Source: Exiguobacterium sibiricum 7-3 (GTDB lineage Bacteria; Bacillota; Bacilli; Exiguobacteriales; Exiguobacteriaceae). Taken from it: a stretch of 64,000 bases of DNA. The stretch lies in contig NZ_KK211190.1 in NCBI RefSeq assembly GCF_000620865.1, positions 571,971 to 635,970 of the forward strand, written 5' to 3'. Made by a program: the position numbers and the translations under genes. Positions 35,024 to 44,958 of the stretch are shown piece after piece. The notes beneath the pieces were generated by a model. That model was not told the origin of the DNA and did not search any database. It saw nothing but the letters and a program-made list of their open reading frames with translations. Every line of letters begins with the position of its first letter. The first letter of the stretch is position 1.

Positions 35024-36553
35024 ATGGGATCAACATTCATGGGGCTTGAAACCGGTCGCCGTGCACTGACGACGAACCAGTGGGCGCTTCAGTCGACCGG
35101 AAACAATATCGCCAACGCAGGAACGGCCGGCTTTTCGCGGCAACGTCTTGTCATGGCGACGACGGAACAACTGTCGATGGCAATCGGAACGGGGAAAATG
35201 GGTCAGATTGGTACGGGTGTAAAAGGTGAACTCCTCGAACGTGTCCGTGATGTCATGCTCGATAAACAATATCGAGACGAGGCGACGAAGACATCTTACT
35301 ATGGTACAAAAGAAGCAGCATTCGGACGGATGGAAGACGTCATCAATGAACCGTCGGACACCGGTTTGTCAAAAGCATTTGACGGGTTTTGGGAATCCCT
35401 TCAGACCTTATCAACGAATCCCCAGGATTCAGGTGCCCGGAGTGTCGTCCGTCAAAAAGCGGAGACGTTGACACAAACGTTTAATTATATGGCGAAGGCA
35501 CTTAATCAAGTACAAGGTGACCTGAAAAGTGAAATTGAGGTCTCAACAAAAAAAGTAAATGATCTATTCAAAAAGATTCATAATATCAATGCAGAAATTC
35601 ACACGGTCGAACCGCTTGGTGTGTTACCAAATGCACTTTATGATGAACGAGACCGTTACTTTGATGAACTTGCAGAGTACGTTGATTTTGAAAAGGTATC
35701 AGTCGACGGTGATGCGATTCAGCAAGGAACACTTGGGAATACGGTTAAAACGGCAGAAGGTCGGATCGATGTTCGAATCAAATTACCGAATGGTGACAAA
35801 TTGCTTGCAGTGGATTCGGATTTACCTAAAGCAGGAACGTTGACCTTTACAACAGATGACAATGGTCTCTATACAGGATTCAAAACAGATTCACAAACGA
35901 TCTCATTTGACGCAGCCGGCGGTTTTTCATCAGGTCGATTAATTGGTCTGATTGAGATGTATGGACACGTTGAGGATGGTCAAGCAACGGGTGAGTATGT
36001 CAATATGCAGGGACACCTGGATGAGATGGCAGCAACGTTTGCGACAGCATTCAACGAAGCGCATGCGACGAATGTAAAAAAAGACAAAACAGCGGGTACA
36101 AGTGAATTTTTTGTTTCTTCCAACGGAGGAGCAATCACAGCGAAGTCGATTACGCTTGGGGCAGACATTAAAAAGAGCCTGGATAACATTGCTACGTCGA
36201 CAGACGGGAACATCGGTGATAGTGCCGGTGCCTTGAAACTGGCCAACATGAAGACGGCAAGTATTCGTTTTGAACGATCCGATACGACGACGACAATCGG
36301 TTCGTTTTATCAAAATGTCATTGGAGATATGGCAGTCGCAACGGATCAGGTCGCTCGGCTCGGTCAGAGTTCTGCCGTTTTGATGGAAAGTGCGGAACAG
36401 CGCCGTATGTCGGTTTCGGCTGTTTCAATCGATGAAGAGATGACGATGATGATTCAGTACCAACATGCATACAACGCGGCAGCGCGTAATATTACTACGG
36501 TTGATGAGATGCTTGATAAAATCATCAATGGTATGGGAATCGTAGGACGGTGA
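35024..36553 (+). CDS. flgK: Flagellar hook-associated protein 1, FlgK
   Basis: A 509-residue export substrate that joins hook to filament. The N-terminal helix begins [20 protein letters not shown] with the rod/hook motif [18 protein letters not shown]; the C-terminal heptads end [38 protein letters not shown]. Both ends carry the coiled-coil signature of the family. AAGGAGGCAAATAC precedes the ATG. Confidence 0.95.
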   Translation: [509 protein letters not shown]

Positions 36554-36560
36554 TGACTAA

Positions 36561-37520
36561 ATGCGCGTAACACAAACGATGCTGACGAAAACGAATATCG
36601 GACATCTATCAGCCAGTTATCAAAAACTGAGTGCGATGCAGGAACAATTGATCAGTGGAAAAAAGATTCAGCGACCATCTGAAGATCCGGTCGTCGCAAT
36701 GCAAGGGATTCGTTACCGGACAGAAGTGCGTGAAGTCGAACAGTTCAAAAAAAATGTCAATGAAGCGACAGGTTGGATGGACTTGACGGACTCGGCACTC
36801 AACGAAGTGACATCCGCCATGAGCCGGGTCCGTGAATTAACGACACAAGCTGCGACGGATACGTATGATGCCACGCAACGGAAAGCAATTCAGAGCGAAG
36901 TGGGTCAGTTGATTGAACATATCGGGACACTGGCGAACACGAAATATAATGAAAAAGCCATTTTTAATGGAACAAAGACGGATCAACCCTTCATTTCGAT
37001 GGAAGGTCTGAAAGAATATTTAACGACACCAGGTAAGGCGGTTAATACCGTATTTACAGACGGTGACCCAACTCAAAAAGAAGAAGAAGTCATACGCTAT
37101 GAAATCTCTTCCGGAATTGAAGTACAAGTCAACGTTTCACCGACAAATGTATTTAGTCCGGAAACGTTCACGACGCTCAAAAAATTATACGATGCCCTTG
37201 GTGGGGTTTCAGACGCAGGTGCCGTCGATAGTTCAAATAATGGAGCCGAATTATCAGGTATGTTAAAAGATCTTGATAGTATGCTCAATCAAACGGTCGA
37301 AACGCGTGCTGACCTCGGGGCGCGGGTCAACCGACTCGAACTGAACGCATCTCGTCTGGAAGATCAGGAAATTATCGCGAAATCGGTCATGTCGGATAAC
37401 GAAGACATCGAAGCCGAAAAAGTCATCATGGAACTGAAGTCGTATGAAACGTTACATCGTGCGGCACTCAGCGCGGGGGCGCGGATCATTCAGCCGACCT
37501 TGCTTGATTTCTTACGTTAA
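36561..37520 (+). CDS. flgL: Flagellar hook-associated protein 3, FlgL
   Basis: A 319-residue flagellin-like junction protein beginning MRVTQTMLTKTNIGHLSASYQ and ending in a helix with YETLHRAALSAGARIIQPTLLDFLR, as in FlgL. The N-terminal LISGKKIQRPSEDPV motif is shared with flagellins. It starts 7 bases after flgK. Confidence 0.93.
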   Translation: MRVTQTMLTKTNIGHLSASYQKLSAMQEQLISGKKIQRPSEDPVVAMQGIRYRTEVREVEQFKKNVNEATGWMDLTDSALNEVTSAMSRVRELTTQAATDTYDATQRKAIQSEVGQLIEHIGTLANTKYNEKAIFNGTKTDQPFISMEGLKEYLTTPGKAVNTVFTDGDPTQKEEEVIRYEISSGIEVQVNVSPTNVFSPETFTTLKKLYDALGGVSDAGAVDSSNNGAELSGMLKDLDSMLNQTVETRADLGARVNRLELNASRLEDQEIIAKSVMSDNEDIEAEKVIMELKSYETLHRAALSAGARIIQPTLLDFLR

Positions 37521-37537
37521 GAAGGGAATGACGGACG

Positions 37538-38116
37538 GTGAATCTGCCACATCTTGAGATGCGTCAAACGTCAGCGAAGATTGGAATCAATACCACCCGT
37601 GCGACACTTGAGCAACATCAGGCACCGGCGACGTTATCGATCGAACAGCCGAAAGGGAATCTGTCGATCGAGACAATTGCCGCCCGGCTCGAGATTGATT
37701 CGACTCAGGCGATGATTGAAACAGGAAGGATTCCGGCTTTTGAGTCTGTCCAGCGTTATGCGGAGTATGGTCGACAAGTGGGACAACAAGCGGTTGGACG
37801 TGCCGCTTCTGAAGGGGATCAACTGATGCGGATTGAGCAGGGGGGCAACGCAGTTTCCCGTGTCGCCAAATCGCGGGACACACCGCCTGCTGAAGTAACG
37901 ACACTCGGCTTTTCGCCACGCAGTCTCGACCGGGTCAAAATCAATTACACACCGGCAGAAGTGCAACTCAATTACACGGCAGAGCGACCACGAATCGAGG
38001 TTCAGGTTAATCGTCCGGAATTGAAAGTCACGGAAGGTACGGTCGACATTTATCTACGGGAACAAAATCAACTGGACATGTGGCCGGTCGGCGGCATGTT
38101 CGATGGGGAAGGATAA
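37538..38116 (+). CDS. yviE: DUF6470 / YviE-family protein
   Basis: A 192-residue protein read from a GTG at 37538, of sequence MNLPHLEMRQTSAKIGINTTRA. Short degenerate repeats (ATLSIEQPKGNLSIETI, VQLNYTAERPRIEVQVNRPELKV) suggest a beta-rich fold. Its place between flgL and fliW is that of B. subtilis YviE, whose function is unknown. Confidence 0.82.
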   Translation: MNLPHLEMRQTSAKIGINTTRATLEQHQAPATLSIEQPKGNLSIETIAARLEIDSTQAMIETGRIPAFESVQRYAEYGRQVGQQAVGRAASEGDQLMRIEQGGNAVSRVAKSRDTPPAEVTTLGFSPRSLDRVKINYTPAEVQLNYTAERPRIEVQVNRPELKVTEGTVDIYLREQNQLDMWPVGGMFDGEG

Positions 38117-38120
38117 TCAT

Positions 38121-38561
38121 ATGCAAATCATGACTGATTTTTTTGGTCCGGTTCAAGTCGACGAAAGTGAAATCATCACGTTCGTTTCGGAAGTACCGGG
38201 TTTTCCGGAAGCACGACGCTTTATCCTCTTACCATTTGGGGAAGGCATTCCTTTCTGGTCCTTCCAATCGATTGACCAGCCGGAGTGTGCGTTCGTCGTG
38301 ACGAATCCATTTTGGATTGATACGGATTACGTGTTTGAATTACCGGAATCGGCGAAAGAGCAGCTTGGTATTCAGGAAACGGCACAAGTCGCTGTCTATA
38401 CGACGGTCACGTTACGCGAACCGTTCCAGGAGTCGACGACGAACCTACGGGCACCATTCGTCATGGAGACGCAACGCCGTCAAGCGAAACAAATCATTCT
38501 CGATGAAACGTACGCCAATCGTCGGATGATCGGCAGTCTGACTGAAGTAGGTGGCCGCTGA
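38121..38561 (+). CDS. fliW: Flagellar assembly factor and CsrA antagonist FliW
   Basis: A 146-residue protein starting [19 protein letters not shown], with [18 protein letters not shown], a standard FliW pattern. FliW binds either free flagellin or CsrA, so CsrA is freed to block hag translation when flagellin builds up. AAGGATAATCAT precedes the ATG at 38121. The stop overlaps the csrA start (TGATG). Confidence 0.92.
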   Translation: MQIMTDFFGPVQVDESEIITFVSEVPGFPEARRFILLPFGEGIPFWSFQSIDQPECAFVVTNPFWIDTDYVFELPESAKEQLGIQETAQVAVYTTVTLREPFQESTTNLRAPFVMETQRRQAKQIILDETYANRRMIGSLTEVGGR

Positions 38562-38788
38562 TGCTCGTCTTAAAACGAAAAACGGGAGAAGCGATTCAAA
38601 TCGGGGATGACATCGAGCTGACGATTCTCGCCATCGAAGGGGATCAAGTCAAGCTGGGCATCAATGCCCCGCGGCAAATCGATATCCACCGCAAAGAAAT
38701 CTATTTGGCGATTCAGGATGAGAATGCGGAAGCCTCACAAAGTACCGGTCTGATGAGTCAATTATTAAAGCAACGGACGGATACATGA
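38561..38788 (+). CDS. csrA: Translational regulator CsrA
   Basis: A 75-residue RNA-binding dimer beginning [20 protein letters not shown], with the core [24 protein letters not shown]. It binds GGA motifs in hairpin loops or over ribosome sites, and in Bacillus represses hag. A matching hairpin is present in the hag leader at 51561-51574. Coupled to fliW. No separate promoter was seen. Confidence 0.95.
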   Translation: MLVLKRKTGEAIQIGDDIELTILAIEGDQVKLGINAPRQIDIHRKEIYLAIQDENAEASQSTGLMSQLLKQRTDT

Positions 38789-38790
38789 CT

Positions 38791-38826
38791 AGGACAGGAC
38801 AGACTTCAATGTCGGTCCTGTTTTTT
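38791..38826 (+). terminator. Terminator after csrA
   Basis: AGGAC...GTCCT arms with further GAC/GTC pairing and six T residues; ends the flagellar transcript. Confidence 0.65.
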
Positions 38827-38915
38827 CGTTCAACAAAAAAATGCTCATTTCTTTTGAATCGTGTATAGTAATGTAGAGAAAAGAAACCTTTTTGACTAAA
38901 GAGGGAGTGTAATGG

Positions 38916-39740
38916 ATGAATGAGACGAAGCAGCTGAAGAAAGATGCGAATCGTGTATTAAAAGCGACGAGCCGGACCTTTTATATACCGATCAGCCGTC
39001 TGTCACAGGAATTACAGGAAGCCGTCGGAGCTGCTTACTTATGTATGCGGGCGATCGATGAAATCGAAGATCACGAGGAATTGCCGACCGGGGTCAAGAC
39101 GACATTACTGCGGGAAACGGCGTTGATGATGCGGGGAACATTCGACGCGCATGCGTACCGGACGATGATTGCCCCTTATGCGGATCAGTTACCGGAAGTG
39201 ACGCTACGCTTGTCAGAATGGATTGCGTATTGTCCGGTTGGTATTCGGACGAAAGTCTTGGAATCAACGGCCGAGATGGCAGAAGGCATGGCCACTTGGG
39301 CAGAGCGGGACTGGACGGTCAAAACGGCGGCAGACCTTGACGAGTACACGTATTACGTCGCAGGACTGGTCGGTGTCATGTTATCCGACATCTGGTACTG
39401 GAAAGCTGGTATCGTGACGGACAAGCAACAGGCAATCGGATTCGGACGGGGACTGCAGGCCGTCAACATCCTGCGTAATCAACAGGAAGACGCAGAACGT
39501 GGTGTCGGATATTTCCCGCCCGGTTGGACGACGGAGACGATGTTCGAGTATGCCCGCGAGAATCTGGCGGAAGCCGATGCGTACCTCGCATCGATTCCGA
39601 AACAGACGACTATTTATGAGTTCTGTAAGATTCCGCTTGCGCTTGCTCACGGAACGCTTGATGCACTCGCACGCGGGAAAGAAAAACTCAGCCGCCCGGA
39701 AGTCTTGAAGATTGTCGGCAGTGCCGTGTTAAAACGCTAA
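38916..39740 (+). CDS. Squalene/phytoene synthase-family protein
   Basis: A 274-residue trans-isoprenyl synthase-family enzyme. The first Asp-rich motif is AIDEIEDHEE near residue 47; the second reads NILRNQQEDAERGVGYFP near residue 187, where the first Asp of the usual DxxxD is Asn. Family members join two prenyl diphosphates head-to-head to make squalene or C30/C40 carotenoid precursors; altered members such as YisP act as phosphatases. No carotenoid genes are adjacent. GAGGGAGTGTAATGG precedes the start. Confidence 0.75.
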   Translation: MNETKQLKKDANRVLKATSRTFYIPISRLSQELQEAVGAAYLCMRAIDEIEDHEELPTGVKTTLLRETALMMRGTFDAHAYRTMIAPYADQLPEVTLRLSEWIAYCPVGIRTKVLESTAEMAEGMATWAERDWTVKTAADLDEYTYYVAGLVGVMLSDIWYWKAGIVTDKQQAIGFGRGLQAVNILRNQQEDAERGVGYFPPGWTTETMFEYARENLAEADAYLASIPKQTTIYEFCKIPLALAHGTLDALARGKEKLSRPEVLKIVGSAVLKR

Positions 39741-39749
39741 GTATATAAA

Positions 39750-39788
39750 AACAGGAGACTTTTGTTCTTAGGAACAAAGGTCTCCTGT
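39750..39788. terminator. Bidirectional terminator
   Basis: AACAGGAGAC and GTCTCCTGT arms with inner TTGTTC/GGAACAA pairing, between convergent genes. Confidence 0.75.
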
Positions 39789-39792
39789 CGGT

Positions 39793-40695
39793 TTAACGGA
39801 TATCTTCGAGATAAGATAAGACTTTTTCTTCATAGGCTTTCCGGTCATGTTTGTACGACTGGACGTGTCCGCCGTTTTCCGTCACGTATAACTCGGAACG
39901 CGGCGCTGCTTTTTGCAACCGCATGCTCTCGGTGACCGGAATCGCGTCATCGTCTTTCCCGTGAATCATCAAAATCGGGTAATCGATCCGACGAATGGCT
40001 TCGATCGGTTGAACCCGTTCCGGATTCAATCCCGTCAAAGGCGGGGTGACTTGTAAGATGACCGGCGTGAACGGGAAGTTCGGCAATCCACTCCAAACCG
40101 GCAGATTCGTCTCGAGATAGTTCTTGAGGTCACTGAACGGACTGTCGGCGATGACACCGGCGACTTCGGCTTTTGGTGCCGTGACGAGAGACGTTGCAGC
40201 TCCCATCGAGATGCCATAGAGGACAACCGGTTCCGATGCGCGGGACTTCGCATAATTAACGGCCGTCAGCAAATCATCCTGTTCCTTCGCTCCGACGGTG
40301 ACCCGTTTACCTTCGGATTCACCAGAACCGCGGAAATCAAATGTCAGGACGTTGTACCCGGCCTGGTGGAATTTCTTGAACAACGGAAGGATCGGGACAT
40401 CATTTTGTTCCCGGTTCTTCCCGTACCCGTGGGCAAAGACGATTGTCAGCTTGGCGTCTTCACTCGGAATCCACCAGCCGGATAAACGGGTCCGGTCTTT
40501 GTAAGAGCGAAACGAGACATTTTCGTAAACGAGACCTTCCGCCTTTTTCGGGTTGGTCGTCAACGATTCCCGAGGCGGCTCCGTTAAGGAAGAACCGACA
40601 TAAGCAGAAATTCCGACGATGGCAATCAGGACTAAGACGATGAGTACGATCAGTCCGGCAATCAGTTTCTTGCGGTGTTTTTTCAAAAACGACAC
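39793..40695 (-). CDS. Membrane-anchored alpha/beta hydrolase
   Basis: A 300-residue protein with a basic start and one N-terminal membrane helix (about 10-30, LIAGLIVLIVLVLIAIVGI), then an alpha/beta hydrolase domain. The nucleophile is in YGISMGAAT near residue 155, the acid in HGKDDDAIP near 245, and the His in GGHVQSY near 275; the oxyanion motif is FAHGYGKNREQ. Substrate unknown; similar proteins are esterases or acyl-aminopeptidases. Confidence 0.78.
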   Translation of the reverse strand: MSFLKKHRKKLIAGLIVLIVLVLIAIVGISAYVGSSLTEPPRESLTTNPKKAEGLVYENVSFRSYKDRTRLSGWWIPSEDAKLTIVFAHGYGKNREQNDVPILPLFKKFHQAGYNVLTFDFRGSGESEGKRVTVGAKEQDDLLTAVNYAKSRASEPVVLYGISMGAATSLVTAPKAEVAGVIADSPFSDLKNYLETNLPVWSGLPNFPFTPVILQVTPPLTGLNPERVQPIEAIRRIDYPILMIHGKDDDAIPVTESMRLQKAAPRSELYVTENGGHVQSYKHDRKAYEEKVLSYLEDIR

Positions 40696-40725
40696 GGCGA
40701 TTCTTCCTCTCTCTAGTAGAGTACG

Positions 40726-41607
40726 TTAATGAATATCTTTTTTCTTGAAACGACCGCCATGGACATCATGGATGTTTCCGATCGCGATAAAAGCTTCTTC
40801 ATCGAAATCACGGACGATTTCTTTCAGCTTCGTTTCCTCCAACCGACTGATGACACAAAAGATGATTTTTTTGTCATCGCCGGAAAAGGCGCCTTCCCCG
40901 TTTAGGTACGTCATCGTCCGACCGAGCCGGTCCATGATGGCAAGACCAATCTCTTCATGGTTTTCAGAAATGATCCAGACACTTTTCGACTGATCGAGCC
41001 CGTCGATGACGACATCAATCGTCTTGAAGGCGATGAAGTAAGTGATCAACGAATACATGGCCCGGTCCCAGCCGAAGACAAAACCGGCAGCCCCTAAAAT
41101 GAAGACATTGAAGAACATGACGATTTCCCCGACGGAGAAGGGCGTTGATCGGCTGAACGAGACCGCTAAGATTTCCGTCCCGTCGAGTGAACCGCTGGCC
41201 CGGATGACGATCCCGACCCCGATTCCGAGAATCAGTCCTCCGAACACCGTCGCAAGCAAATCGACCCGTGTCATCGGACCGATGTCTTCGAGCAACTTCG
41301 TCGCAATCGCCATGACCGTGATGGCATACAGTGTGGATAAAGCGAAGGTTTTTCCGATTTGTTTATAACCAAAAAAAATGAACGGAATATTGAGGAAGAA
41401 CAGCCAAAGGGCGAGTGTCGAGTCCGTCAGCTTGGAGCCGATGATTGAAATTCCGACGATCCCGCCATCGATGATGCTGTTCGGGACAAGGAACCCTTTT
41501 AATCCAATCGCAAAAATAACCGCCCCAATCGTCAATAACAACAGGCGGCGCACCAGTTGCCATTTTGTCGAACGGCGGTGTCGTTTGGCCTGTTCAGCAG
41601 CGGGCAT
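40726..41607 (-). CDS. YitT-family membrane protein (DUF161/DUF2179)
   Basis: A 293-residue protein with about six membrane helices (VRRLLLLTIGAVIFAIGLKG ... DGGIVGISIIGSKL ... GGLILGIGVGIVIRASGSLDGTEI) and a soluble C-terminal DUF2179 domain (SVWIISENHEEIGLAIMDRLGR). Starts MPAAEQAKRHRR at 41607 behind AGGAGGGATTCG. Function of the family is unknown. Confidence 0.85.
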   Translation of the reverse strand: MPAAEQAKRHRRSTKWQLVRRLLLLTIGAVIFAIGLKGFLVPNSIIDGGIVGISIIGSKLTDSTLALWLFFLNIPFIFFGYKQIGKTFALSTLYAITVMAIATKLLEDIGPMTRVDLLATVFGGLILGIGVGIVIRASGSLDGTEILAVSFSRSTPFSVGEIVMFFNVFILGAAGFVFGWDRAMYSLITYFIAFKTIDVVIDGLDQSKSVWIISENHEEIGLAIMDRLGRTMTYLNGEGAFSGDDKKIIFCVISRLEETKLKEIVRDFDEEAFIAIGNIHDVHGGRFKKKDIH

Positions 41608-41687
41608 CGAATCCCTCCTTTTTACACACTTTTCATTACTATAACAAAAAAGCACTAAGGCGTGCGAGAACGACCTTAGTGCTGGTA

Positions 41688-44513
41688 TTATCCGGTATAG
41701 CGAAGAGACTGGAAAAAACGTAAGACCAGTTCAGCTTCTTGGACAGTTGCATATTGTCCGACATATTGTCCCTGTTCGATGGCGATGATGGACAAGGTAC
41801 AGGAGACCATTTGAATCCCTTCGGTGAGCCGTACTTCAAACGTCGCGGTCTGCAACGGCAGTGGCGTTTTCGTCGTGAAGTAGAGATGACGGGTACTCGT
41901 CCGGTGTGCCTGAATGTCTGAAAAACTAAAATCAAAGGCTTGATTTTGATGTTTCAGCATCTTGATTTTTCCTGAGACGGAGAAACTGGGAATGGTATCG
42001 GACGCAAGGGAACAGGCTTCAATCGGATACAACACTTCCCGTAAGAGGAAACTTTCCATCACCTCTGCCGATACCGGTCTACTAAATAAATAACCTTGGA
42101 TATTCGGACAGTTCAAGAACCGGAACATCTCGAGTTGTTGTAATGTTTCGATTCCTTCCGCGATGACGGCTAGATTAAACTCTGTTGCCATGTAAAGAAT
42201 ACTTTTGACGATGGCTTGCGCTTTTCGATCCTTCGCGATATGCGTCGCAAATTGCCGATCAATCTTGACGACGTTGATCGGATAACGTTGCAAATAGACC
42301 ATTGAGGAGTATCCTTTTCCAAAGTCGTCGAGAGCAATCCGAACACCGAGCTGACTTAAGTGTTCGAGGGTCCGACTGATGTTCGGGTCATCCATGATCA
42401 AGGCGGCTTCCGTGATTTCAAGTTCAAGCAGATCAGCCGACAGCTGGTACGTTGTCAGAGCTTGTTCGATTTGATGCTCGAACCCGGGGATCAAAAACCG
42501 TTTTGGGGAGACATTGACGGAAATCGGAACAAGTTCAGCACCGGCACGGGACCAGTTGATCATCGCCTGACACGCCGTCTCGACGACCCAGTCGCCAATC
42601 GCGATATGGAGTGCACTTTCTTCTGCAAGTGGAATAAAATCATTTGGTGGAATCCGTCCCCATTCCGGGTGTTGCCACCGGATTAAGGCTTCGAGACCAA
42701 TGATTTTCCCAGTCCAGCTATCGACTTTCGGTTGGTACTCAAGAAACAGTTGATTCCGCTCAATCGCGTAATGCAAATCTTGTTCGAGGCGGTAACGGCG
42801 ATAGTAATCGATATCGAGATTGGACGCATAATGATGGACGGCACTATGGTCTTCTCGGCGCGAACGCCGCAGTGCCGTATATGAATGTTTCATCAGCTCA
42901 ATCGGATCATGACTATCATCCGGAAAACGGCTGATCCCAATCGAGACCCGGGCAAACAAGGCGTATGGCTCAATCAGAATCGGTGCATCAGATAACGTGA
43001 GCAAGGCTTCGGCACACGATGTGATGTCTTGCTTGAAGCTGGACGGAATGAGGATCGCGTATTCATCGCCACCGAGATGACCAAAAAAGACTTCATCTGG
43101 TTTTGATGTGTAGAGAAGAGCGCTCGTTGCTTGAATCCACTGATCACCGGACGCATGACCAAATGCATTGTTGATTTCAGAAATCCGGTTAAACGAAATC
43201 GATAAAATCGAGAAGGTGGTATTCGTTTGCATCCAGTCCTTGATGGTTTCAGTTAACGAGATCCGGTTTGGCAGACCGGTGACAGAATCGTGCATCGCGA
43301 GTTGCTGCAACCGTTCTTCATATTCTTTTTGTAACGTGATGTCATGCATGATGCTGTTCGTATAGGCAATCGATCCATCGAGCTGAAAGACGGGGATTTG
43401 TTGATCCTCGACCCATTTGCGACGGCCATCTGGAAACAGCAGTCGATACTGGATTGTGCCGGATTTCCCGGAGGTTAGGCGTTTGATGAACTGTTTCATC
43501 GCCGGTTTATCACGCGGGTCCAGTCGCTCAAACAACCAGTCTTGACTGAGAATCAAGTCTTTTGGCAGCTCCTCGAAAATCTGGAAGAATCCTTTGGAAT
43601 GAAACAGCAGCCGTCCACTTGATAAATCAATTTGTGAAATCGCCGCTTCGAGCGCCTCGTAGATTTCCTTTGTCTGTTCACGTTCGAGCTTCAGTTGGCG
43701 CCGAACTTCATCGACTTCCGATAAATCGTACAAAATAACTGAAATCGGTCCATTCAGACCGTCTCGTCGCAACGCTTTTAAACGTAAGAGTTGATACTCT
43801 TGATTGGCATTTAGAACGGATACCTCTTGTTCAAACGTATCGAGTTCTCCGTCGAGCAGCCGAATCATCTGAAACTTGAGTGGGTCAAAGTCACGTGGGT
43901 GAATCCATTGGTGCACTTGTTCATTCCACAAGTGTTCGGGCTTCTCTGGATCAAGGCCTAAGTAGTTGATCAAGGACGGGGAATACTCGATGGTTCGTGT
44001 CGACGGATCATATTTGAAGACGACGAGTTCCGCGATCTGTTCCGTCAGTTCAAGTTGGGAGCGGATTTGCGCGACATCATGTTCGAGTTGCTTTTCGCGG
44101 GTGATGTCGCGGGCAACGCCGTAGACGCCGACAATCTGACCATCTTGTTCAATCGGCATGTTGGTGATTTTTAACGTCAGCCGATGTTGATCGACGTGCA
44201 GTCCTTGCGCTGTATAATGGACGGTTTCCCCGGCAAGGGCACGTTTGAAAAAGGCAGTCACGGCATCAATCTGTTCCGGTGGATTGAAGACTGCGAAATG
44301 TTCGTATAACGTTTCCTGCGAATAACCGAGCATCTGCGGAAGGTATTCATTAAAATAAATGATTTCACCGAGGTGATTGAAGAAAAAAACAGCATCCGTC
44401 GTCTGCTTGAAAAACGGTTCCATACGTTCCGGATGTGACAGTTCTAGCCCTCCGATCAACAGAGGGGATGTGGACGAACGACTAAGTCGTTGCATCGCGT
44501 TGAAAAAAGTCAT
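41688..44513 (-). CDS. PAS-GGDEF-EAL cyclic-di-GMP protein
   Basis: A 941-residue soluble protein. PAS-like segments cover about residues 25-400 (FFNHLGEIIYFNEYLPQ; IEYSPSLINYLGL; RLLFPDGRRKWVED). The GGDEF domain has HLGGDEYAILI near residue 480, an intact cyclase site. The EAL domain has GLEALIRWQHPEW near 600, ALDDFGKGYSS and AEGIETLQQLEMF. About 110 further residues form a beta-rich tail, possibly a divergent PilZ domain. Both catalytic motifs look intact, so it may make or break cyclic-di-GMP. Confidence 0.87.
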   Translation of the reverse strand: MTFFNAMQRLSRSSTSPLLIGGLELSHPERMEPFFKQTTDAVFFFNHLGEIIYFNEYLPQMLGYSQETLYEHFAVFNPPEQIDAVTAFFKRALAGETVHYTAQGLHVDQHRLTLKITNMPIEQDGQIVGVYGVARDITREKQLEHDVAQIRSQLELTEQIAELVVFKYDPSTRTIEYSPSLINYLGLDPEKPEHLWNEQVHQWIHPRDFDPLKFQMIRLLDGELDTFEQEVSVLNANQEYQLLRLKALRRDGLNGPISVILYDLSEVDEVRRQLKLEREQTKEIYEALEAAISQIDLSSGRLLFHSKGFFQIFEELPKDLILSQDWLFERLDPRDKPAMKQFIKRLTSGKSGTIQYRLLFPDGRRKWVEDQQIPVFQLDGSIAYTNSIMHDITLQKEYEERLQQLAMHDSVTGLPNRISLTETIKDWMQTNTTFSILSISFNRISEINNAFGHASGDQWIQATSALLYTSKPDEVFFGHLGGDEYAILIPSSFKQDITSCAEALLTLSDAPILIEPYALFARVSIGISRFPDDSHDPIELMKHSYTALRRSRREDHSAVHHYASNLDIDYYRRYRLEQDLHYAIERNQLFLEYQPKVDSWTGKIIGLEALIRWQHPEWGRIPPNDFIPLAEESALHIAIGDWVVETACQAMINWSRAGAELVPISVNVSPKRFLIPGFEHQIEQALTTYQLSADLLELEITEAALIMDDPNISRTLEHLSQLGVRIALDDFGKGYSSMVYLQRYPINVVKIDRQFATHIAKDRKAQAIVKSILYMATEFNLAVIAEGIETLQQLEMFRFLNCPNIQGYLFSRPVSAEVMESFLLREVLYPIEACSLASDTIPSFSVSGKIKMLKHQNQAFDFSFSDIQAHRTSTRHLYFTTKTPLPLQTATFEVRLTEGIQMVSCTLSIIAIEQGQYVGQYATVQEAELVLRFFQSLRYTG

Positions 44514-44664
44514 AGCTGAATCTCCTCACTCGAATTTTTAGCTCTCTTTCTAGTATCGGAGTATCTGTCCCTGAATTGCAATCAAAGTTCGACAGATAGA
44601 CTTATTTTTCAAAAAAAGTGAATCATTTTTTGGGGGGTAAGTGAAAAAAGGGGAAGGTGGGAGA

Positions 44665-44805
44665 TTGCGTCCAGGTTCTTTCGCTCACTTTTCTCGGGCG
44701 GAACGGAAACCGCGGTCGCCTTGGCAGTCGACCGGGTCTCCCTTGTTCCTGAAGGAAGCAAAGCTTCCTTTTTCCGTAGAAGTCGAGCTTCGAAAGTGGA
44801 CGCAA
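44665..44805. repeat. Foldback intergenic repeat, copy A
   Basis: 141 bases bounded by TTGCGTCCA and its complement TGGACGCAA. The inner core (CTCGGGCGGAACGGAAACC, GACCGGGTCT, TTGTTCCTGA) is shared with copy B at 47328 in the same orientation. Internal hairpins are GGTCG...CGACC and GGAAGC-AAA-GCTTCC. The outer arms differ from those of copy B yet pair within the copy. Confidence 0.75.
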
Positions 44806-44958
44806 CCGTCTTATACGATGCACGGATCGAGAGGAAAACGGAAAGAATACAAAACCATAAAAGATGATAAAGTCGCAAAATTGAAGAAGATTATTTTAGG
44901 ATACAAAAAGACAAACTTTGTCATGCTCCACTGGGTGTGAAGACTGACGCGGTTTGTC

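Noticed and set aside
44514-44600. A TCCGATAC on the reverse strand that resembles a sigma-D -10 box before the PAS-GGDEF-EAL gene
   Set aside because: Two mismatches and no TAAA at the right distance.
44641-44940. Open frames of 66-99 codons on both strands through foldback copy A
   Set aside because: No ribosome site; composition and length follow from the repeat arms, and copy B gives similar Arg/Ser-rich frames.
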